The position numbers and the translations under genes were made by a program. Positions 5,078-5,856 of a DNA stretch of 5,856 nucleotides are shown here, one piece after another. Position 1 is the stretch's first letter. Each line of letters begins with the position of its first letter. The notes below the pieces were generated by a model. The model saw nothing but the letters and a program-made list of their open reading frames with translations, ran no database searches and had not been told where the DNA came from. Source of the DNA: Oscillospiraceae bacterium (lineage in GTDB: Bacteria; Bacillota; Clostridia; Oscillospirales; Oscillospiraceae). The stretch lies in assembly GCA_017400415.1 (NCBI GenBank), contig JAFPTE010000096.1, positions 1-5,856 on the forward strand, written 5' to 3'.

Positions 5078-5119
5078 AGCACCGTCCGGAACAGTCTTTC
5101 CGGGACGGTGCTTTTCTTT
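5078..5119. terminator. Terminator between convergent genes, probably bidirectional
   Basis: AGCACCGTCC (5078-5087) pairs with GGACGGTGCT (5103-5112), and GGAA (5088-5091) with TTCC (5098-5101), leaving one bulged G and a 6-nt loop. The plus strand continues TTTTCTTT, a good U-tract for the DUF937 gene 63 nt upstream. The minus strand continues TGTTTTGTG, a weaker one for the dockerin gene, which ends at 5124. Confidence 0.85.
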
Positions 5120-5123
5120 GCAA

Positions 5124-5856
5124 TCACTCGGAAGGAACAACAAAATCGCTCTTTCCGGTCAGATAATTGTGGTTTGCCAGAACGATATTAAGGTCGGTCA
5201 GATTAACGTTTCCGTCCCCGTTAAGGTCGCAGTCGGCGTTTGCGGCCGCATTGGGTCCGGTCACGGGGCGCAGATAGTTGGCGTTGCGAAGAATCATATT
5301 CAGGTCAGTAAGATTGATTTTCTGGCCGCTCACGTCAGCCACGTTGCCGGCGGCCATGGCTATTACCCTTGCTCCCGGTCGGCTGTCAAGGCTCAGGTCC
5401 AGGTCTCCGCCGGAAACCACCAGTCCCCGGACCTCATAGTCAATATGTGAGGTCTTGCTGAGCACCAGCTTATAGGTTCCCCGGCAGATGCCATTCAGGG
5501 AAAAGGCGGTCTCATCCGGCGTCATGCCGCTGCCGGAGCGGTTTTCAGAGTCAATAAGGATTCCGGAATATGCGGGATCTGAATCGTATTCTCCGGTAAA
5601 GGGATCCATCAGGTAAAGAGCATAATACAGAGGATTCCTGGGGTTATAGGAGGAAACCGTGCCCAGGATGGAGAAGCTTACGTAGCCAACGGTGACTGTT
5701 CTTGCCCGGGAGGCAAAATGGGTGCCGCTCTCCGGCAGTCTCAGGGTATACGTGCCGGGTGCAATGCCGGAAAGAGTGCCCTCGCCGTCGGTCTCCGCGG
5801 CGGGCAGGGTCACTCCGCTGCCGTCAGTAAGCTCATAGAGGCAATTTGCCGCAAGG
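5124..5856 (-). CDS. Dockerin type I domain protein (C-terminal part, N-terminus outside window)
   Basis: The frame is open to the right window edge; 243 residues are visible, and the GTG at 5813 is internal. Dockerins bind cohesin domains, tethering extracellular enzymes or adhesins to a scaffold or cell surface. In order: the end of one beta-sandwich unit (LSGIAPGTYTLRLPE), a second carboxypeptidase-regulatory-like unit from about residue 60 to 155 (GTVSSYNP, then FSLNGICRGTYKLVLSK, then DYEVRGLVV), and a dockerin at 170-232. The second calcium loop, DLNGDGNVNLTDLNIVL (from residue 210), is canonical (D, N, D, N, D). The first, DVSGQKINLTDLNMIL (from 174), lacks one residue and the usual acid at position 5. 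The protein ends FVVPSE, with no LPXTG or SLH anchor, as is usual for a C-terminal dockerin. A signal peptide should exist outside the window. The catalytic or adhesive part is not visible. Confidence 0.88.
   Translation of the reverse strand, partial: LAANCLYELTDGSGVTLPAAETDGEGTLSGIAPGTYTLRLPESGTHFASRARTVTVGYVSFSILGTVSSYNPRNPLYYALYLMDPFTGEYDSDPAYSGILIDSENRSGSGMTPDETAFSLNGICRGTYKLVLSKTSHIDYEVRGLVVSGGDLDLSLDSRPGARVIAMAAGNVADVSGQKINLTDLNMILRNANYLRPVTGPNAAANADCDLNGDGNVNLTDLNIVLANHNYLTGKSDFVVPSE

Overview
The window looks like chromosomal DNA from a gut-type Clostridia bacterium, probably Oscillospiraceae/Ruminococcaceae-like. The reasons are moderately GC-rich low-GC-phylum style genes, strong AGGAGG ribosome binding sites, a sigma-A type promoter with a perfect TATAAT, an OmpR-type regulator paired with a HAMP kinase, a type I dockerin protein, and an ECF sigma factor carrying a C-terminal domain I associate with this group. 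The taxonomic call is inference from protein style. No phylogenetic marker is present.

Layout. (1) Positions 1-1955, plus strand: a two-component system. An OmpR/PhoB-family response regulator (5' end cut by the window edge) overlaps a complete membrane sensor histidine kinase by 26 nt. (2) 1979-2063: a complete tRNA-Leu(UAG) with encoded CCA, with a possible promoter inside the end of the kinase gene. (3) 2064-2186: a gap holding two long perfect hairpins, neither followed by a U-tract. (4) 2187-2885, plus strand: a YczE/YitT-like membrane protein built from two internal repeats. (5) 2854-3451, minus strand: remains of an ECF sigma factor gene. Region 2 is intact, region 4 is absent, and a distinctive C-terminal domain continues in another frame, so I read it as a pseudogene with an internal deletion. 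Its promoter region has a perfect 16-bp palindrome that also matches the CcpA cre consensus. (6) 3574-4296, minus strand: a four-helix membrane protein with a C-terminal His/Cys motif, closed by a textbook terminator. (7) 4297-4421: divergent intergenic region with a strong plus-strand promoter. (8) 4422-5015, plus strand: a DUF937-type protein. (9) 5078-5119: a terminator shared by two convergent genes. (10) 5124-5856, minus strand: the C-terminal part of a secreted-type dockerin protein, cut by the window edge.

How the parts relate. The two-component pair is a functional unit. The other genes look like independently transcribed single genes, judged by alternating strands, separate terminators and separate promoters. 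I see no mobile element, CRISPR array or defence system. The most interesting items are the broken sigma factor with an intact-looking operator, the unexplained hairpin pair behind the tRNA, and the uncharacterised His/Cys membrane protein. I do not see convincing evidence for a wholly new system.
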